Of a DNA stretch of 64,000 bases, positions 28,045 to 37,733 are shown one piece after another. The first letter of the stretch is position 1. Each line of letters begins with the position of its first letter. The stretch spans positions 496,001 through 560,000 of the forward strand of contig NZ_VOIW01000003.1 of NCBI RefSeq assembly GCF_009659625.1, given 5' to 3'. This DNA is from Pseudomonas haemolytica (GTDB taxonomy: Bacteria; Pseudomonadota; Gammaproteobacteria; Pseudomonadales; Pseudomonadaceae). Made by a program: the position numbers and the translations under genes. The notes under the pieces are model-generated. The model made no database searches. It saw only the letters and a list, made by a program, of their open reading frames with translations, and had not been told where the DNA came from.

Positions 28045-28665
28045 TTAGACGGCAACTTTGTGGTCGGTCAGGCCAGGGCTGCTGACCCGGTAAATACCGA
28101 TTTCGCCCAACAGATTGGGCCACAGCTTACTCGCCCAGCCGTGGCGATGCTGTTGATCGACGGCAAGACGGTTGATCACCTTGGCTTCACGCTCACCACA
28201 CAATGCCTCGAAGTCTTCGAAGGTGCAGAAGTGGATGTTGGGCGTGTTGTACCAGGTGTACGGGAGGAAATCCGAGACCGGCATGCGGCCCTTGGTGGCC
28301 AGGTACCAGCGGCAGCGCCAGTGGCCGAAGTTGGGGAAGGTAATGATGCATTGGCGGCCGACGCGCAGCATTTCGTCGAGGATGCGGTCCGGGTAGTGCA
28401 CCGCTTGCAGGGCCTGGGTCATCACCACGATGTCGAAGCTGTTGCTGGCAAAGTTGCCCAGGCCCTTGTCCAGGTCCTGCTCGATCACGTTGATGCCCTT
28501 GGCCACGCACTGGGCGATGTTGTCAGGGTCGTTTTCCAGGCCATAGCCGGTGACTTGCTTGTTGTCGCGCAGCCAGCTCAGCAGTTCGCCATCGCCGCAG
28601 CCCAGGTCGAGCACGCGGCTGCCGGCGGGGATCCAGTCTTGGATGATTTCCAGGTCGGCTCTCAT
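28045..28665 (-). CDS. metW: MetW, methionine biosynthesis methyltransferase-like protein
   Basis: A 206-residue SAM-methyltransferase-fold protein. RVLDLGCGDGELLSWL (residues about 19-34) is the SAM motif, and TYPNFGHWRCRW-like FPNFGHWRCRWYLATKGRMP matches MetW. In many proteobacteria MetW is needed with MetX for full homoserine acyltransferase activity. It starts seven bases after metX, so the pair is co-expressed. Confidence 0.93.
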   Translation of the reverse strand: MRADLEIIQDWIPAGSRVLDLGCGDGELLSWLRDNKQVTGYGLENDPDNIAQCVAKGINVIEQDLDKGLGNFASNSFDIVVMTQALQAVHYPDRILDEMLRVGRQCIITFPNFGHWRCRWYLATKGRMPVSDFLPYTWYNTPNIHFCTFEDFEALCGEREAKVINRLAVDQQHRHGWASKLWPNLLGEIGIYRVSSPGLTDHKVAV

Positions 28666-28672
28666 GGCGTTC

Positions 28673-29812
28673 TCACAATACGATTCGATTCATATAGTTG
28701 CTGAAAGCCTGCAGATAACGTGGGATCGGAATCAGGAAGGCGTCATGGCCTTGCGGTGCGTCGATCTCCAGGTAGCAGACGTCTTTCTTGGCGGCCATCA
28801 GCGCATCCACCAGCTCACGGGAGCGGGCCGGCGAGAAGCGCCAGTCGGTGGTGAACGACATCACGCAGAACTTGGCCGTGGCGCCTTCGAAGGTTTTCGC
28901 CAGGTCGTCATCGAAGTTTGCGGCCGGGTCAAAGTAGTCCAGGGCCTTGGTCATCAGCAGGTAGGTGTTGGCGTCGAAACGCCCTGAAAACTCCTCGCCC
29001 TGATAACGCAGGTAGCTTTCCACCTGGAACTCGACGCTGTGGAAGTCGTAGTTGAGCTTTTCGCTCTTGAGGCCACGGCCGAATTTTTCGCCCATGGAAT
29101 CATCGGACAGGTAGGTGATATGCCCGACCATCCGCGCCAGCATCAGGCCACGCTTGGGGATCACGCCGGCTTCCTGGAACGAACCGCCGTGGAACTCGGG
29201 GTCGGTGAGGATGGCCTGGCGCGCCACTTCGTTGAAGGCGATGTTCTGCGCCGACAACTTGGGCGCCGAGGCGATAGCCAGGCAATGGCGCACGCGGTCC
29301 GGGTAGCTGATGGTCCATTGCAGCGCCTGCATGCCTCCCAGGCTGCCACCAATCACCGCGGCCCACTGGCGGATGCCCAGCAGGTCGGCCAGGCGTGCCT
29401 GGCTATGCACCCAGTCTTCCACGGTCAACACCGGAAAGTCCGCGCCGAACGGTTTGCCGGTTTCCGGGTTGAGGCTGCTGGGCCCGGTGGAACCATTGCA
29501 GCCGCCGAGGTTGTTCAGGCTGACCACGAAGAATTTGTTGGTGTCGATGGGTTTGCCGGGGCCGATGCAGCTGTCCCACCAGCCGGGCTTGCGCTCGTCC
29601 ACGCTGTGGAAACCGGCGGCGTGATGGTGGCCGGACAGGGCGTGGCAGATCAGCACGGCGTTGCTCGCCGTGGCGTTCAGTTGGCCGTAGGTTTCGTAGA
29701 TCAGGTCGTAGGCAGGCAACGAACGGCCGCAGGCCAGGGCCAGCGGTTCGCTGAAGTGCGCCACTTGAGGCACGACCAGTCCAACAGAATCGGGGGGGAA
29801 GGCAGCTGGCAT
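28673..29812 (-). CDS. metX: Homoserine O-acyltransferase (succinyl type expected)
   Basis: A 379-residue alpha/beta hydrolase-fold acyltransferase for the first committed step of methionine synthesis. The conserved [11 protein letters not shown] (near residue 56) and the nucleophile region [12 protein letters not shown] (Ser near 155) are visible; CDS ends with [11 protein letters not shown], carrying the catalytic histidine. In Pseudomonas MetX enzymes are reported to use succinyl-CoA (MetXS); sequence alone here does not decide acetyl or succinyl. First gene of a six-gene leftward run. Confidence 0.93.
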   Translation of the reverse strand: MPAAFPPDSVGLVVPQVAHFSEPLALACGRSLPAYDLIYETYGQLNATASNAVLICHALSGHHHAAGFHSVDERKPGWWDSCIGPGKPIDTNKFFVVSLNNLGGCNGSTGPSSLNPETGKPFGADFPVLTVEDWVHSQARLADLLGIRQWAAVIGGSLGGMQALQWTISYPDRVRHCLAIASAPKLSAQNIAFNEVARQAILTDPEFHGGSFQEAGVIPKRGLMLARMVGHITYLSDDSMGEKFGRGLKSEKLNYDFHSVEFQVESYLRYQGEEFSGRFDANTYLLMTKALDYFDPAANFDDDLAKTFEGATAKFCVMSFTTDWRFSPARSRELVDALMAAKKDVCYLEIDAPQGHDAFLIPIPRYLQAFSNYMNRIVL

Positions 29813-29899
29813 CGACCCTGCTCTCGTTTAAATGAGGCGTAAGTCTAAAGAGCGGGGCCCCTAGCGGCAAGCAATGGTCTGTACCAGTACGCAGATACA

Positions 29900-29994
29900 A
29901 AATGTGGGAGGGGGCTTGCTCCCGATAGCGGTGGATCAGTCACTCTTATGTCGACTGACACTCTGCTATCGGGAGCAAGCCCCCTCTCACATTT
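29900..29994. repeat. REPIN upstream of metX, downstream of yggT
   Basis: Arms AAATGTGGGAGGGGGCTTGC and GCAAGCCCCCTCTCACATTT (one base changed) enclose GTCAGTCACTCTTATGTCGA-type sequence. The interior is the reverse complement of the REPIN at 22171-22265 except for one base. It lies between two leftward genes, so here it is not at a convergent junction. Confidence 0.9.
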
Positions 29995-30006
29995 TTACAG
30001 CATATT

Positions 30007-30594
30007 TCAGATCAGGCCGAACAGCTCTTTTGGCATGAACGCGTAGAAAGCCAGGCGCGGAATCACCCAGCTTTGCAGCAACTGAATCACGATAAACGCA
30101 AAGATCGGCGAGATATCCAGGCCACCCAGGTTCGGGATCAGCCGACGGAATGGCGCCAGCACCGGTTCGGTAATCTGCGCCACCAGTTCAGCGCCCGGGC
30201 TGCGGCTGCCGGGTGCGACCCACGAGAGAATCACGCTGATGATCATCGACCAGAAAATGATCTTCAGGAACAGCGAGAAAATACCGATCAGGCCCCAAGG
30301 CAACAGCAGCAGGGTGAAAGCCTGGTAGCCGTTGAGCATCAGGATCACCACGAACAGCAGGATCTGCAGCAGCAATGCCAGCACCAGCGAGGACATGTCC
30401 AGGCCGAACAGGCTTGGGATCACCCGGCGCAATGGCTTGAGCAGCGGTTGGGTGGCCTTGACCACGAACTGGCACAACGGGTTGTAGAAGTTCGCCCGCA
30501 CCAGTTGCAGGATAAAGCGCATCAGTACGATCAGCAGGTACAAGCTGCCCAAGGTCTGAATGATGAAAATGGCAGCGTCATTGATTCCGAGCAT
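30007..30594 (-). CDS. YggT family membrane protein
   Basis: A 195-residue protein with two tandem YggT repeats. Each has a membrane segment followed by a motif like PLCQFVVKATQPLLKPLRRV (residues about 40-59) or AELVAQITEPVLAPFRRLIP (near 134). The family is linked to osmotic or ion homeostasis and division-site processes; the exact role is unsettled. Last of the leftward yggS-proC-yggT set, a common bacterial order. Confidence 0.88.
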   Translation of the reverse strand: MLGINDAAIFIIQTLGSLYLLIVLMRFILQLVRANFYNPLCQFVVKATQPLLKPLRRVIPSLFGLDMSSLVLALLLQILLFVVILMLNGYQAFTLLLLPWGLIGIFSLFLKIIFWSMIISVILSWVAPGSRSPGAELVAQITEPVLAPFRRLIPNLGGLDISPIFAFIVIQLLQSWVIPRLAFYAFMPKELFGLI

Positions 30595-30619
30595 GTTTGA
30601 TTACCTTGGTAAGGGACGA

Positions 30620-31438
30620 CTATTTGCCCAGTTGCTCAGCCATCTCGGCCGAACGATGTGCCGCGGCACCCAGTGCTTTTTCCACCAGGGCCTCAAAGCC
30701 CCCGGCCTGGAACGATTCGATGGCCGCTTGCGTGGTGCCGCCCGGGGACGTCACACGACGGCGCAGCTCGGCGGCATCCACATCGCTGCCGACGGCCATT
30801 TTCGCGGCGCCCAGGGCCGTTTGTTCAGCCAACTGCTCGGCGACGTCATGGGGCAGGCCCAGCTTGACGCCTGCGGCGGTCATGGCTTCGATCAACAGGA
30901 AGAAGTAGGCCGGGCCGCTGCCGGAGACGGCGGTGACCGCGTCCAACTGCTGTTCCTGCTCCAACCACACGGCGATGCCCACGGCAGACAGCAATTCCTG
31001 GGCCTGGTCGCGTTGTTGCGCCGTGACTTCGTGGGTGGCGTACAAGCCGCTGACGCCTTGGCGCAGCAGCGCCGGGGTGTTAGGCATGCAGCGTACGATT
31101 GGCTGGGCACCGAGCCAGGCGTTCATACTGGCGCAGGTGATACCGGCGGCAATCGACACCACCAGTTGATGGGGTTGCAAGTTCGGGCGCAGGGTCTCGC
31201 ACACGGCTTTCATGGCCTGGGGCTTGACCGCCAGCACGATCACATCGACGCCGTGGATGGCCTCGGCGTTATCGGCGAAGGTTTTGATGCCGTGTTCGGC
31301 GCTGACGCGCTCGCGTGTCTCGGCGCCGGGGTCGCTGGCGCGGATCTGCTCGGCGTCCAGGCCCTTGGCCCGCAGGCCACCGATCAGGCTGGCCGCCATG
31401 TTGCCGGCGCCGATAAAGGCAATACGCGTGTTGCTCAT
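30620..31438 (-). CDS. proC: Pyrroline-5-carboxylate reductase
   Basis: A 272-residue NAD(P)H enzyme for the last step of proline synthesis. The N-terminal Rossmann motif FIGAGNMAASLIGGL is at residues about 9-23; the C-terminal dimer and substrate part has AVSGSGPAYFFLLIEAM near 163 and VTSPGGTTQAAIESF near 233. Full length, with close spacing to yggT downstream and yggS upstream. Confidence 0.96.
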   Translation of the reverse strand: MSNTRIAFIGAGNMAASLIGGLRAKGLDAEQIRASDPGAETRERVSAEHGIKTFADNAEAIHGVDVIVLAVKPQAMKAVCETLRPNLQPHQLVVSIAAGITCASMNAWLGAQPIVRCMPNTPALLRQGVSGLYATHEVTAQQRDQAQELLSAVGIAVWLEQEQQLDAVTAVSGSGPAYFFLLIEAMTAAGVKLGLPHDVAEQLAEQTALGAAKMAVGSDVDAAELRRRVTSPGGTTQAAIESFQAGGFEALVEKALGAAAHRSAEMAEQLGK

Positions 31439-31471
31439 GACAGGTCCTTATTCAGAGGGAAGTCAGCCATT

Positions 31472-32158
31472 TCATGGCTGGCCGTAGTCGCGGGCGCCAA
31501 ACAGGGCGGTACCGATCCGCACCCAGGTGGCGCCTTGGGCAATGGCCGACTCAAGGTCATGGCTCATGCCCATGGAAAGTGTGTCCAGCGGCAGGTTCAG
31601 GCTGGCTTGCAGGTCGCGCACCCTGGCGAACGCTGCATCCTGTGCGGCCCGATCTTCAGTCGGCTCGGGGATCGCCATCAGGCCACGCAGTTTCAAGCGC
31701 GGCAGGGCGCTGATTGCATTCGCCAGGGCCGGCAGGTCGGCAGGCGTACAGCCGGACTTGCTGGCTTCGCCACTGACATTGACCTGAATGCAGATATTGA
31801 GCGGCGGCAGGTCGGTCGGGCGTTGTTCGGACAGGCGTTGTGCAATTTTCAGGCGGTCCACGGAATGCACCCAAGCGAAGTTCTCGGCGATGGCGCGAGT
31901 CTTGTTCGATTGAATGGGGCCGATGAAGTGCCAACTCAAGGGCAGGTCCGTTAACTCACTCTGTTTGCCCAAGGCTTCCTGCAGGTAGTTCTCGCCAAAG
32001 TCGTGCATGCCGGCGGCAAAGGCTTCGCGCACCGCCTGCGAGGGTTTGGTCTTGCTCACAGCCAGCAGGTGGATGCTGCTTGCGTCACGTTGCACGGCGT
32101 CGGCTGCGGCGCGGATGCGCTGGCTTACCAGGCCAATGTTGTCTGCTATCGTCGACAT
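31472..32158 (-). CDS. YggS-family PLP-homeostasis protein
   Basis: A 228-residue single-domain fold-type III PLP-binding protein. The lysine is in HLLAVSKTKPSQAVREAF (near residue 37), followed by FGENYLQEALGK and WHFIGPIQSNK; the C-terminal LSMGMSHDLESAIAQGATWV binds the phosphate. The family buffers pyridoxal phosphate and is linked to amino-acid metabolism. Divergent from pilT; proC lies 33 bases downstream. Confidence 0.93.
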   Translation of the reverse strand: MSTIADNIGLVSQRIRAAADAVQRDASSIHLLAVSKTKPSQAVREAFAAGMHDFGENYLQEALGKQSELTDLPLSWHFIGPIQSNKTRAIAENFAWVHSVDRLKIAQRLSEQRPTDLPPLNICIQVNVSGEASKSGCTPADLPALANAISALPRLKLRGLMAIPEPTEDRAAQDAAFARVRDLQASLNLPLDTLSMGMSHDLESAIAQGATWVRIGTALFGARDYGQP

Positions 32159-32215
32159 TCAAGTTGCGCCCGTGGATATGGAGTCCGCGGCATTCTACTG
32201 GAAATGGAAAGCCCT

Positions 32216-33250
32216 ATGGATATCACGCAATTGCTGGCGGTCAGCGTAAGCCGAGGCGCCTCCGACCTGCACCTGTCGGCCGGCCTGGCACCGATGCTGC
32301 GCATTGATGGCGAAGTCTGGCCCATGGATTGGCCGGTGCTGAACGCGTCGCAAATGGTCGACCTGGTGTGCCCTTTGCTGAATAAACACCAACAAAAGGA
32401 TTTCGAAACATCTCTTGAAACGGATTTTGCCTTCGAGTTGCCAGGGGTGGCACGCTTTCGGGTGAACGTGTTCCGCCAGGATCGCGGCGTGGGTGCCGTG
32501 TTTCGTACTATCCCGACTGAGGTCCAGAGCCTGGAAGAGCTTGGGTTGGGCGAGGTGTTCCAGGGTATCGCCCAGCTCCCGCGGGGCCTTGTATTGGTTA
32601 CCGGGCCTACCGGTTCGGGAAAATCCACGACTTTGGCGGCGATGATCGACCACCTCAATCGGCATCGACGCCAGCATATCCTCACGCTGGAAGACCCCAT
32701 CGAATTTATCCACAGGCCGAAAATAGCCCTGGTCACCCAGCGCCAGGTGCACCGTGACACCCACAGTTTCTCGGTGGCCCTGCGCTCGGCCCTGCGGGAA
32801 GACCCGGATGTGATCCTGGTGGGTGAATTGCGCGACCTGGAAACCATCCGCCTGGCGCTGACGGCCGCTGAAACCGGTCACCTGGTGTTTGGCACCCTGC
32901 ACACCTCGTCGGCTGCAAAGACCGTAGACAGGCTGGTGGACGTCTTTCCAGCAGGAGAAAAGGCCATGGTCCGCTCGATGCTGTCGGAGTCGTTGCAGGC
33001 GGTGGTGTCCCAGGTACTGGTGAAGAAGGTCGGCGGCGGTCGCGTGGCTGCCCATGAAATCATGCTGGGCACACCGGCGATTCGCAATCTTGTCCGCGAA
33101 GACAAGGTGGCGCAGATAGTCTCTGCGATCCAGACCGGGGGGGCATTGGGGATGAAGACGTTGGATATGAGCTTGAAGGCGTTGGTCGGCGCGGGGTTGG
33201 TCAGCCGGGAAGAGGCACGGGAGAAGGCGAGGGTGCCTGCAGACATATGA
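32216..33250 (+). CDS. pilT: Type IV pilus retraction ATPase PilT
   Basis: A 344-residue secretion ATPase that disassembles type IV pili. Walker A is GPTGSGKS (130-137), the Asp box is TLEDPIEF (157-164), the Walker B glutamate is in DPDVILVGELRD (196-207, with Leu where Met is usual), the His box is ETGHLVFGTLHT (219-230), and the AIRNL motif appears as TPAIRNLVRE. The start at 32216 (MDITQLLAVS) matches the P. aeruginosa N-terminus and length. Upstream in-frame codons are rejected. It is more diverged in the N-terminal domain than the P. aeruginosa protein as I recall it. Confidence 0.95.
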   Translation: MDITQLLAVSVSRGASDLHLSAGLAPMLRIDGEVWPMDWPVLNASQMVDLVCPLLNKHQQKDFETSLETDFAFELPGVARFRVNVFRQDRGVGAVFRTIPTEVQSLEELGLGEVFQGIAQLPRGLVLVTGPTGSGKSTTLAAMIDHLNRHRRQHILTLEDPIEFIHRPKIALVTQRQVHRDTHSFSVALRSALREDPDVILVGELRDLETIRLALTAAETGHLVFGTLHTSSAAKTVDRLVDVFPAGEKAMVRSMLSESLQAVVSQVLVKKVGGGRVAAHEIMLGTPAIRNLVREDKVAQIVSAIQTGGALGMKTLDMSLKALVGAGLVSREEAREKARVPADI

Positions 33251-33272
33251 GGTCTTTCAGGCAATAAAAATC

Positions 33273-33367
33273 AAATGTGGGAGCGGGCTTGCTCGCGAAT
33301 GCGGTAGATCAGCCAGCATATTCGTCGGCTGACACACCGTATTCGCGAGCAAGCCCGCTCCCACATT
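33273..33367. repeat. REPIN (GCGGGCTTGCTCGCGAA type)
   Basis: Left arm AAATGTGGGAGCGGGCTTGC and right arm GCAAGCCCGCTCCCACATT enclose about 50 bases including GATCAGCCAGCATATTCGTC. This is the second REP sequence class of the window. It lies between convergent pilT and the NlpC/P60 gene. Confidence 0.92.
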
Positions 33368-33390
33368 GTTTACTGCATTCCAGCTTTAGA

Positions 33391-34029
33391 TCAGCGTTGC
33401 ACGATCCGCAGGTTGCTGTTCTGCTCTTTCGGCAACACCCGCTTGGCAATCACGTAGTTCTTGTCCCAGAACGGCTTTTTCAGCGTGTCGATGCTCACCG
33501 ACTTGCCACGACGTGGTGCGTGGATAAAGCGGTCGTTGCCCAGGTAGATGGCAACGTGGTTGACCTGGCGGCTCTTAAGCTTGAAGAACAACAGGTCGCC
33601 CGGTTTCAGGTCTTTGCGGTCAACCTTCAAGCCGTGGCCGCTAGCCATGGCGTTGGAGGTGCGTGGCAAATCCACCGCTTTTACATCGTTAAAGGCATAT
33701 TTCACCAAGCCACTGCAGTCGAACCCTTTACTTGGGCTGCTGCCGCCCCAACGATAAGGAGTACCCAGCACGTTGACGGCGCGGCTGAGGACGTTGCTGC
33801 TTTGCTTGGTATTGACTGCCATCAGGCCTGCAGTCGCTTGACCGTGGGCCTTGCTCAGTTGAGTCGGGCGGTTGACGGTCAGCTTTACCGATTTGGCTGT
33901 GCTGGTTGTGCTGTGTACTTTAGGGGTGAAACCATTAACGTTCGGAAGTCGTTGCTCACGATTGGTGGCGTGGGCGGCCAGTGGCATTAATAGGCAGATG
34001 GTCAGCCATGTCTTGAAAAATGGTCGCAT
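33391..34029 (-). CDS. NlpC/P60 (C40) cell-wall hydrolase
   Basis: A 212-residue secreted peptidase. Signal peptide at the N-terminus (TWLTICLLMPLAAHA, residues about 7-21), a linker of about 65 residues, then the C40 domain. Catalytic Cys105 is in KGFDCSGLVKY, His158 in RQVNHVAIYLG and the third polar residue His170 in RFIHAPRRG. It should cut peptide stems of peptidoglycan, in the periplasm or at the outer membrane. Single gene facing pilT. Confidence 0.92.
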   Translation of the reverse strand: MRPFFKTWLTICLLMPLAAHATNREQRLPNVNGFTPKVHSTTSTAKSVKLTVNRPTQLSKAHGQATAGLMAVNTKQSSNVLSRAVNVLGTPYRWGGSSPSKGFDCSGLVKYAFNDVKAVDLPRTSNAMASGHGLKVDRKDLKPGDLLFFKLKSRQVNHVAIYLGNDRFIHAPRRGKSVSIDTLKKPFWDKNYVIAKRVLPKEQNSNLRIVQR

Positions 34030-34278
34030 TAGGCGTGGCTCTTATGGGTTTGCGCGCAACTTTATAACAGCTTTTTGTGTCGTTCTGAGGCCGTTTGTCG
34101 ACTGAACCTTGGGGTCAAACTTAGGAAAAACGCGACGAATTGCCGCAATTGTCCTACACAAGTCAGGTGGCATAAGGCTTTGAGGGCAGAAAGATACCAT
34201 TTGCCGTACGTCGGGCGCCTGTAAAAAAGTCACAAAGAAAATGAAAAAATTTATCTATCGAAGCAAAAGAGGTACTCC

Positions 34279-34707
34279 ATGAACACCTATCAACAGGTTG
34301 GCCAGCAGCAAGATACCCATAGCAAGGTGATCGGTTACCTGCTGTGGATTTTCGGTTTCACCGGGGCGCATCGCTTTTATTACGGCAAACCCGTGACCGG
34401 CACGATCTGGTTTTTCACCTTCGGCTTGCTGGGCATTGGTTGGCTGATCGACTTGTTCCTGATCCCGGCCATGGACCGTGAGGCCGACTTGCGGTTTACC
34501 GCCGGGCCCATCGAATACAACGTCGCGTGGATTCTGTTGGCATTCCTGGGTATGTTCGGTGTGCACCGTATGTACCAGGGCAAATGGATCACCGGCCTGA
34601 TCTACCTGCTGACCGGTGGTTTGTTCCTGCTTGGGGTGCTGTATGACTTCTGGACGCTGAATACGCAGATTTCGATTCGTAACGCCGAGCGCAATGCCGG
34701 GCGCTGA
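34279..34707 (+). CDS. TM2 domain-containing protein (two TM2 units)
   Basis: A 142-residue protein with two TM2 hairpins: FGFTGAHRFYYGKPVTGTIW (residues about 23-42) followed by a second hydrophobic stretch, then a repeat LGMFGVHRMYQGKWITGLIY (near 91-110). The motif G-x-H-R-x-Y-x-G-K is present in both copies. Function is unknown. A good ribosome-binding site (AAAAGAGG) precedes the ATG. The 249-base gap to the divergent NlpC gene shows no other feature I can support. Confidence 0.87.
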   Translation: MNTYQQVGQQQDTHSKVIGYLLWIFGFTGAHRFYYGKPVTGTIWFFTFGLLGIGWLIDLFLIPAMDREADLRFTAGPIEYNVAWILLAFLGMFGVHRMYQGKWITGLIYLLTGGLFLLGVLYDFWTLNTQISIRNAERNAGR

Positions 34708-34729
34708 TCTTTCGGCCATATAGAGAACC

Positions 34730-34824
34730 AAATGTGGGAGGGGGCTTGCTCCCGATTGCAGTGGGTCAGCTACAGATAAGCTGACTGATCCACCGCTATC
34801 GGGAGCAAGCCCCCTCCCACATTT
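34730..34824. repeat. REPIN between the TM2 gene and pyrC'
   Basis: Arms AAATGTGGGAGGGGGCTTGC and its complement enclose GGTCAGCTACAGATAAGCTG. Convergent junction. Near-identical to the REPIN at 25338-25432. Confidence 0.92.
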
Positions 34825-34847
34825 ACTATGCCCACTTCAGATCTGTC

Positions 34848-36119
34848 TTAAGCCTGGTAGCTGATCCGCCCATCCATCAAGGTGTACCGCACCGTCGCCG
34901 GCAGGCTGTGGCCGATGAACGGGCAGTTTTCGCCCTTGGACAACCAGTGCTCCCCGGCAACCGTCGAGCTTCCCAGGTCGAACAGCACCAGGTCCGCCGG
35001 CGAACCTACCGCCAGCTTGCCCGCTGGCAGGCGCAAGGCCTCGGCCGGGCCGGCGCTCAGGCGCGCCAATAGCGTCGGCAGGTCGAGCAAGCCGTCCTCC
35101 ACCAACGTCATCGCCAATGGCAGCAACAGCTGCACACTGCTGATACCCGGCTCGGTCGCACCAAACGGCGCCAGCTTGGCGTCTCGCTCGTGAGGCTGGT
35201 GATGGCTGGAAATCGCCGACACCACACCCGACTTCACCGCCGCCCGCAAACCGTCGCGGTCGGCCTTGGTGCGCAGGGGCGGCTGCACGTGATACAGACT
35301 GGAGAAGTCGATCAAGGCTTCATCCGTCAGGATCAGTTGGTACAGCGCCACGTCGGCCGTCACCGGCAAGCCACGGGCCTGGGCCTGGGCGATCAGGGCC
35401 ACGCCACGGGCGCTGGTCAGTTGGCTGAAGTGCGCGCGCACACCGCTTTGCTCCACCAGCAGCAGGTCACGGGCCAGGGCCACGGTTTCGGCGGTTTCCG
35501 GAATGCCCGGCAGGCCGAGGAAGCTGGCCACCGCGCCTTCATGGGCCAGGCCGCCTTCGGCCAGGTCGCGGTCCTGGGAGTGGAAGATCACCGTCAAGTC
35601 GAAGGTGGCCGCGTATTCCAGGGCGCGGCACAGGGTGCGCGTGCTGCGGAAACTCTCCAGACCATTGCCGAAGGCCACGCAACCTGCGTCGCGCAGGGCG
35701 ATCAGCTCGGCGAGTTGTTCACCATCCAGGCCTTTGCTCAGGGCGCCGATAGGGAATACCTTGCAATTGCCGGCTTCGCGGGCGCGGTCGAGGATCAGTT
35801 CGGTCACAGCCGACGTGTCCAGCACCGGTTTGGTATTCGGCGGGCAGCACAGGCTGGTCACGCCACCGGCCGCAGCGGCTTGGGTTTCGCTGTTGATGTT
35901 GCCTTTGCGGCTGTAGCCCGGTTCGCGCAGGGCGACGTTCAGGTCCACCAGCCCAGGTGCGGCCACCAGGCCCTTGGCGTCGATGCTCTCGACGGCGCTG
36001 AAGCCTGCAGGCGCGGCGCCAATGGCGATAATTTTGCCGGCGTCCAGATGTAGATCGGTAACTTGGTCCAGGCCACTGGCTGGATCGATGACTCGGGCGC
36101 CGAGAATGCTGAGCTTCAC
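34848..36119 (-). CDS. pyrC': Dihydroorotase-like non-catalytic subunit PyrC'
   Basis: A 423-residue amidohydrolase-fold protein. Where active dihydroorotases read DxHxHxRxPG, this protein has [16 protein letters not shown] (residues about 58-73), so both metal-binding histidines are missing. That is the known pattern of Pseudomonas PyrC' (PyrX), an inactive homologue needed to assemble aspartate transcarbamoylase with PyrB. The start codon is GTG at 36119 and overlaps the pyrB stop in a GTGA tetranucleotide. Confidence 0.93.
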   Translation of the reverse strand: MKLSILGARVIDPASGLDQVTDLHLDAGKIIAIGAAPAGFSAVESIDAKGLVAAPGLVDLNVALREPGYSRKGNINSETQAAAAGGVTSLCCPPNTKPVLDTSAVTELILDRAREAGNCKVFPIGALSKGLDGEQLAELIALRDAGCVAFGNGLESFRSTRTLCRALEYAATFDLTVIFHSQDRDLAEGGLAHEGAVASFLGLPGIPETAETVALARDLLLVEQSGVRAHFSQLTSARGVALIAQAQARGLPVTADVALYQLILTDEALIDFSSLYHVQPPLRTKADRDGLRAAVKSGVVSAISSHHQPHERDAKLAPFGATEPGISSVQLLLPLAMTLVEDGLLDLPTLLARLSAGPAEALRLPAGKLAVGSPADLVLFDLGSSTVAGEHWLSKGENCPFIGHSLPATVRYTLMDGRISYQA

Positions 36120-37120
36120 TGGGCCTGCTCCTGCTCGAATTGACGTTGCGCGGTTTGCCCGCTCATGGCCATGGACAGCACGGCCATGCGCACGGCGATG
36201 CCGTAGGTCACTTGGTTCAAGATCACCGACTGCGGGCCGTCGGCCACCGCCGACTCAATTTCCACGCCGCGGTTGATCGGCCCCGGGTGCATCACGATGG
36301 CATCCGGTTTGGCCCCGGCCAGGCGGGCGGTGGTCAGGCCGAACAGGCGGTAGAACTCGCCTTCGCTCGGCAACAGGCCACCGGCCATGCGCTCGCGTTG
36401 CAGGCGCAGCATGATCACCACGTCCACATCCTTGAGGCCTTCGGTCATGTCGGTATAGACCTTCACGCCGTACTGTTCGATACCGATGGGCAGCAGGGTC
36501 TTCGGTGCAATCACGCGAATATCCGGGCAACCCAGGGCCTTCAGGGCCAGCATGTTCGAGCGTGCCACCCGCGAGTGCAGGATGTCGCCGACGATGGCCA
36601 CCGAGAGGTTTTCAAAGCTGCCCTTGTGCCGACGGATGGTGAGCATATCGAGCATGCCCTGGGTCGGGTGGGCGTGACGGCCGTCGCCGCCGTTGATGAT
36701 CGCTACGTTCGGGCACACGTGCTCGGCAATGAAGTGCGCGGCGCCGGAGTCGCCGTGGCGTACCACGAACATGTCGGCCGCCATGGCTTCCAGGTTGCGC
36801 AGGGTGTCGAGCAGGGTCTCGCCCTTGCTCGCCGACGAGGTGGACACGTTCAGCGTGATCACGTCGGCCGACAGCCGTTGGGCCGCCAGTTCAAAGGTGG
36901 TGCGGGTACGGGTGGAGTTCTCGAAGAACACATTGCAAATGGTTTTGCCGCGCAACAGCGGGACCTTCTTCACCGCCCGGCCACCGACTTCGAGGAACGA
37001 GTCGGCGGTGTCGAGGATTTCGGTGAGCAGTTCGCGGGGCAAACCGTCGAGGGACAAGAAGTGTTGCAACTGGCCCTGAGCATTGAGCTGCAGCGGGCGC
37101 TTGGCATCTAGAGGCGTCAT
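36116..37120 (-). CDS. pyrB: Aspartate carbamoyltransferase catalytic subunit
   Basis: A 334-residue enzyme that joins carbamoyl phosphate and aspartate for pyrimidine synthesis. The carbamoyl-phosphate motif [12 protein letters not shown] is near residues 63-74, and the aspartate part [13 protein letters not shown] near 283. The N-terminal extension of about 20 residues before the core is usual for Pseudomonas class A enzymes, where it contributes to regulation. Start at 37120 ([16 protein letters not shown]) is supported by family length. Middle gene of pyrR-pyrB-pyrC'. Confidence 0.96.
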   Translation of the reverse strand: MTPLDAKRPLQLNAQGQLQHFLSLDGLPRELLTEILDTADSFLEVGGRAVKKVPLLRGKTICNVFFENSTRTRTTFELAAQRLSADVITLNVSTSSASKGETLLDTLRNLEAMAADMFVVRHGDSGAAHFIAEHVCPNVAIINGGDGRHAHPTQGMLDMLTIRRHKGSFENLSVAIVGDILHSRVARSNMLALKALGCPDIRVIAPKTLLPIGIEQYGVKVYTDMTEGLKDVDVVIMLRLQRERMAGGLLPSEGEFYRLFGLTTARLAGAKPDAIVMHPGPINRGVEIESAVADGPQSVILNQVTYGIAVRMAVLSMAMSGQTAQRQFEQEQAQ

Positions 37121-37144
37121 CGCGGGGACTCTGTACAAGGCGGT

Positions 37145-37651
37145 TTAAAGGGCAAGGTCTTGCAGTTCGAGTTCGAGCGGCGTGGGACCGGACAATTTTA
37201 CCCGCTGCTGGGCACAAAGCGACAGGGTAGCGCCGACCACGTCCGGGCTGATCGGCAATTCGCCGGCGTCCAGATCCAGCAGGCACACCAGGGTCACGCT
37301 GGCCGGGCGGCCGTAGTCGAACAGCTCGTTCAGGGCGGCGCGGATCGTGCGGCCGCTCATCAGCACGTCGTCGATCAACACCAGGTGCTGACCTTCGATC
37401 TCGAACGGCAGGGCCGACGGGCGCACTTGCGGGTGCAGGCCGTTCTGGCTGAAGTCGTCGCGGTAGAAGGACACGTCCAGCGTACCCAGGGGCGAATCGC
37501 TGCCCATCTCTTCCAACAAGGCCTGGGCCACCCACACACCGCCGGTGCGGATGCCGATAAAACGCGGCTCGCTGATGGCGCGGTGTTCCAGGTGCGCCTT
37601 GAGGCGAATCGCCATCTGGCTGATCAGTTCGGCGGGATTGGGCAGGCTCAT
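37145..37651 (-). CDS. pyrR: PyrR bifunctional regulator/uracil phosphoribosyltransferase
   Basis: A 168-residue phosphoribosyltransferase-fold protein. The PRPP-binding loop is [16 protein letters not shown] (near residues 93-108), with [16 protein letters not shown] earlier. In Gram-positive bacteria PyrR attenuates pyr mRNA; in Pseudomonas its regulatory role is less settled. The start at 37651 has AAGGAG upstream; a longer frame to 37723 is not supported. First gene of the pyr operon, 24 bases before pyrB. Confidence 0.93.
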   Translation of the reverse strand: MSLPNPAELISQMAIRLKAHLEHRAISEPRFIGIRTGGVWVAQALLEEMGSDSPLGTLDVSFYRDDFSQNGLHPQVRPSALPFEIEGQHLVLIDDVLMSGRTIRAALNELFDYGRPASVTLVCLLDLDAGELPISPDVVGATLSLCAQQRVKLSGPTPLELELQDLAL

Positions 37652-37667
37652 GGATGCTCCTTCTAGG

Positions 37668-37693
37668 CCTTGCTCGGTGGGGTAGCGGCAAGG
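37668..37693 (-). promoter_or_regulatory. Small hairpin in the pyrR leader
   Basis: On the minus strand CCTTGC (37693-37688) can pair with GCAAGG (37673-37668) across 14 bases, ending just before the pyrR ribosome-binding site. It could affect translation of the pyr operon. A six-base stem is weak evidence. Confidence 0.25.
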
Positions 37694-37708
37694 TCCGGGC
37701 TCAAACGT

Positions 37709-37731
37709 AAAAAGACGCGGCAAGCCGCGTC
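37709..37731 (-). terminator. Intrinsic terminator after ruvX
   Basis: The perfect hairpin GACGCGGC-AA-GCCGCGTC (37714-37731) is followed on the minus strand by TTTTT. It lies directly after the ruvX stop codon, and ends transcription before pyrR. So pyrR-pyrB-pyrC' should have its own promoter in the about 55 bases downstream of it. Confidence 0.85.
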
Positions 37732-37733
37732 AG

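Noticed and set aside
29813..29899. SAM-type riboswitch upstream of metX
   Set aside because: The region between metX and the REPIN is under 90 bases and shows no recognisable SAM riboswitch core.
34848..36119. Calling the pyrB-linked gene an active dihydroorotase
   Set aside because: The metal-binding histidines are replaced ([10 protein letters not shown]), matching the non-catalytic PyrC' of Pseudomonas.
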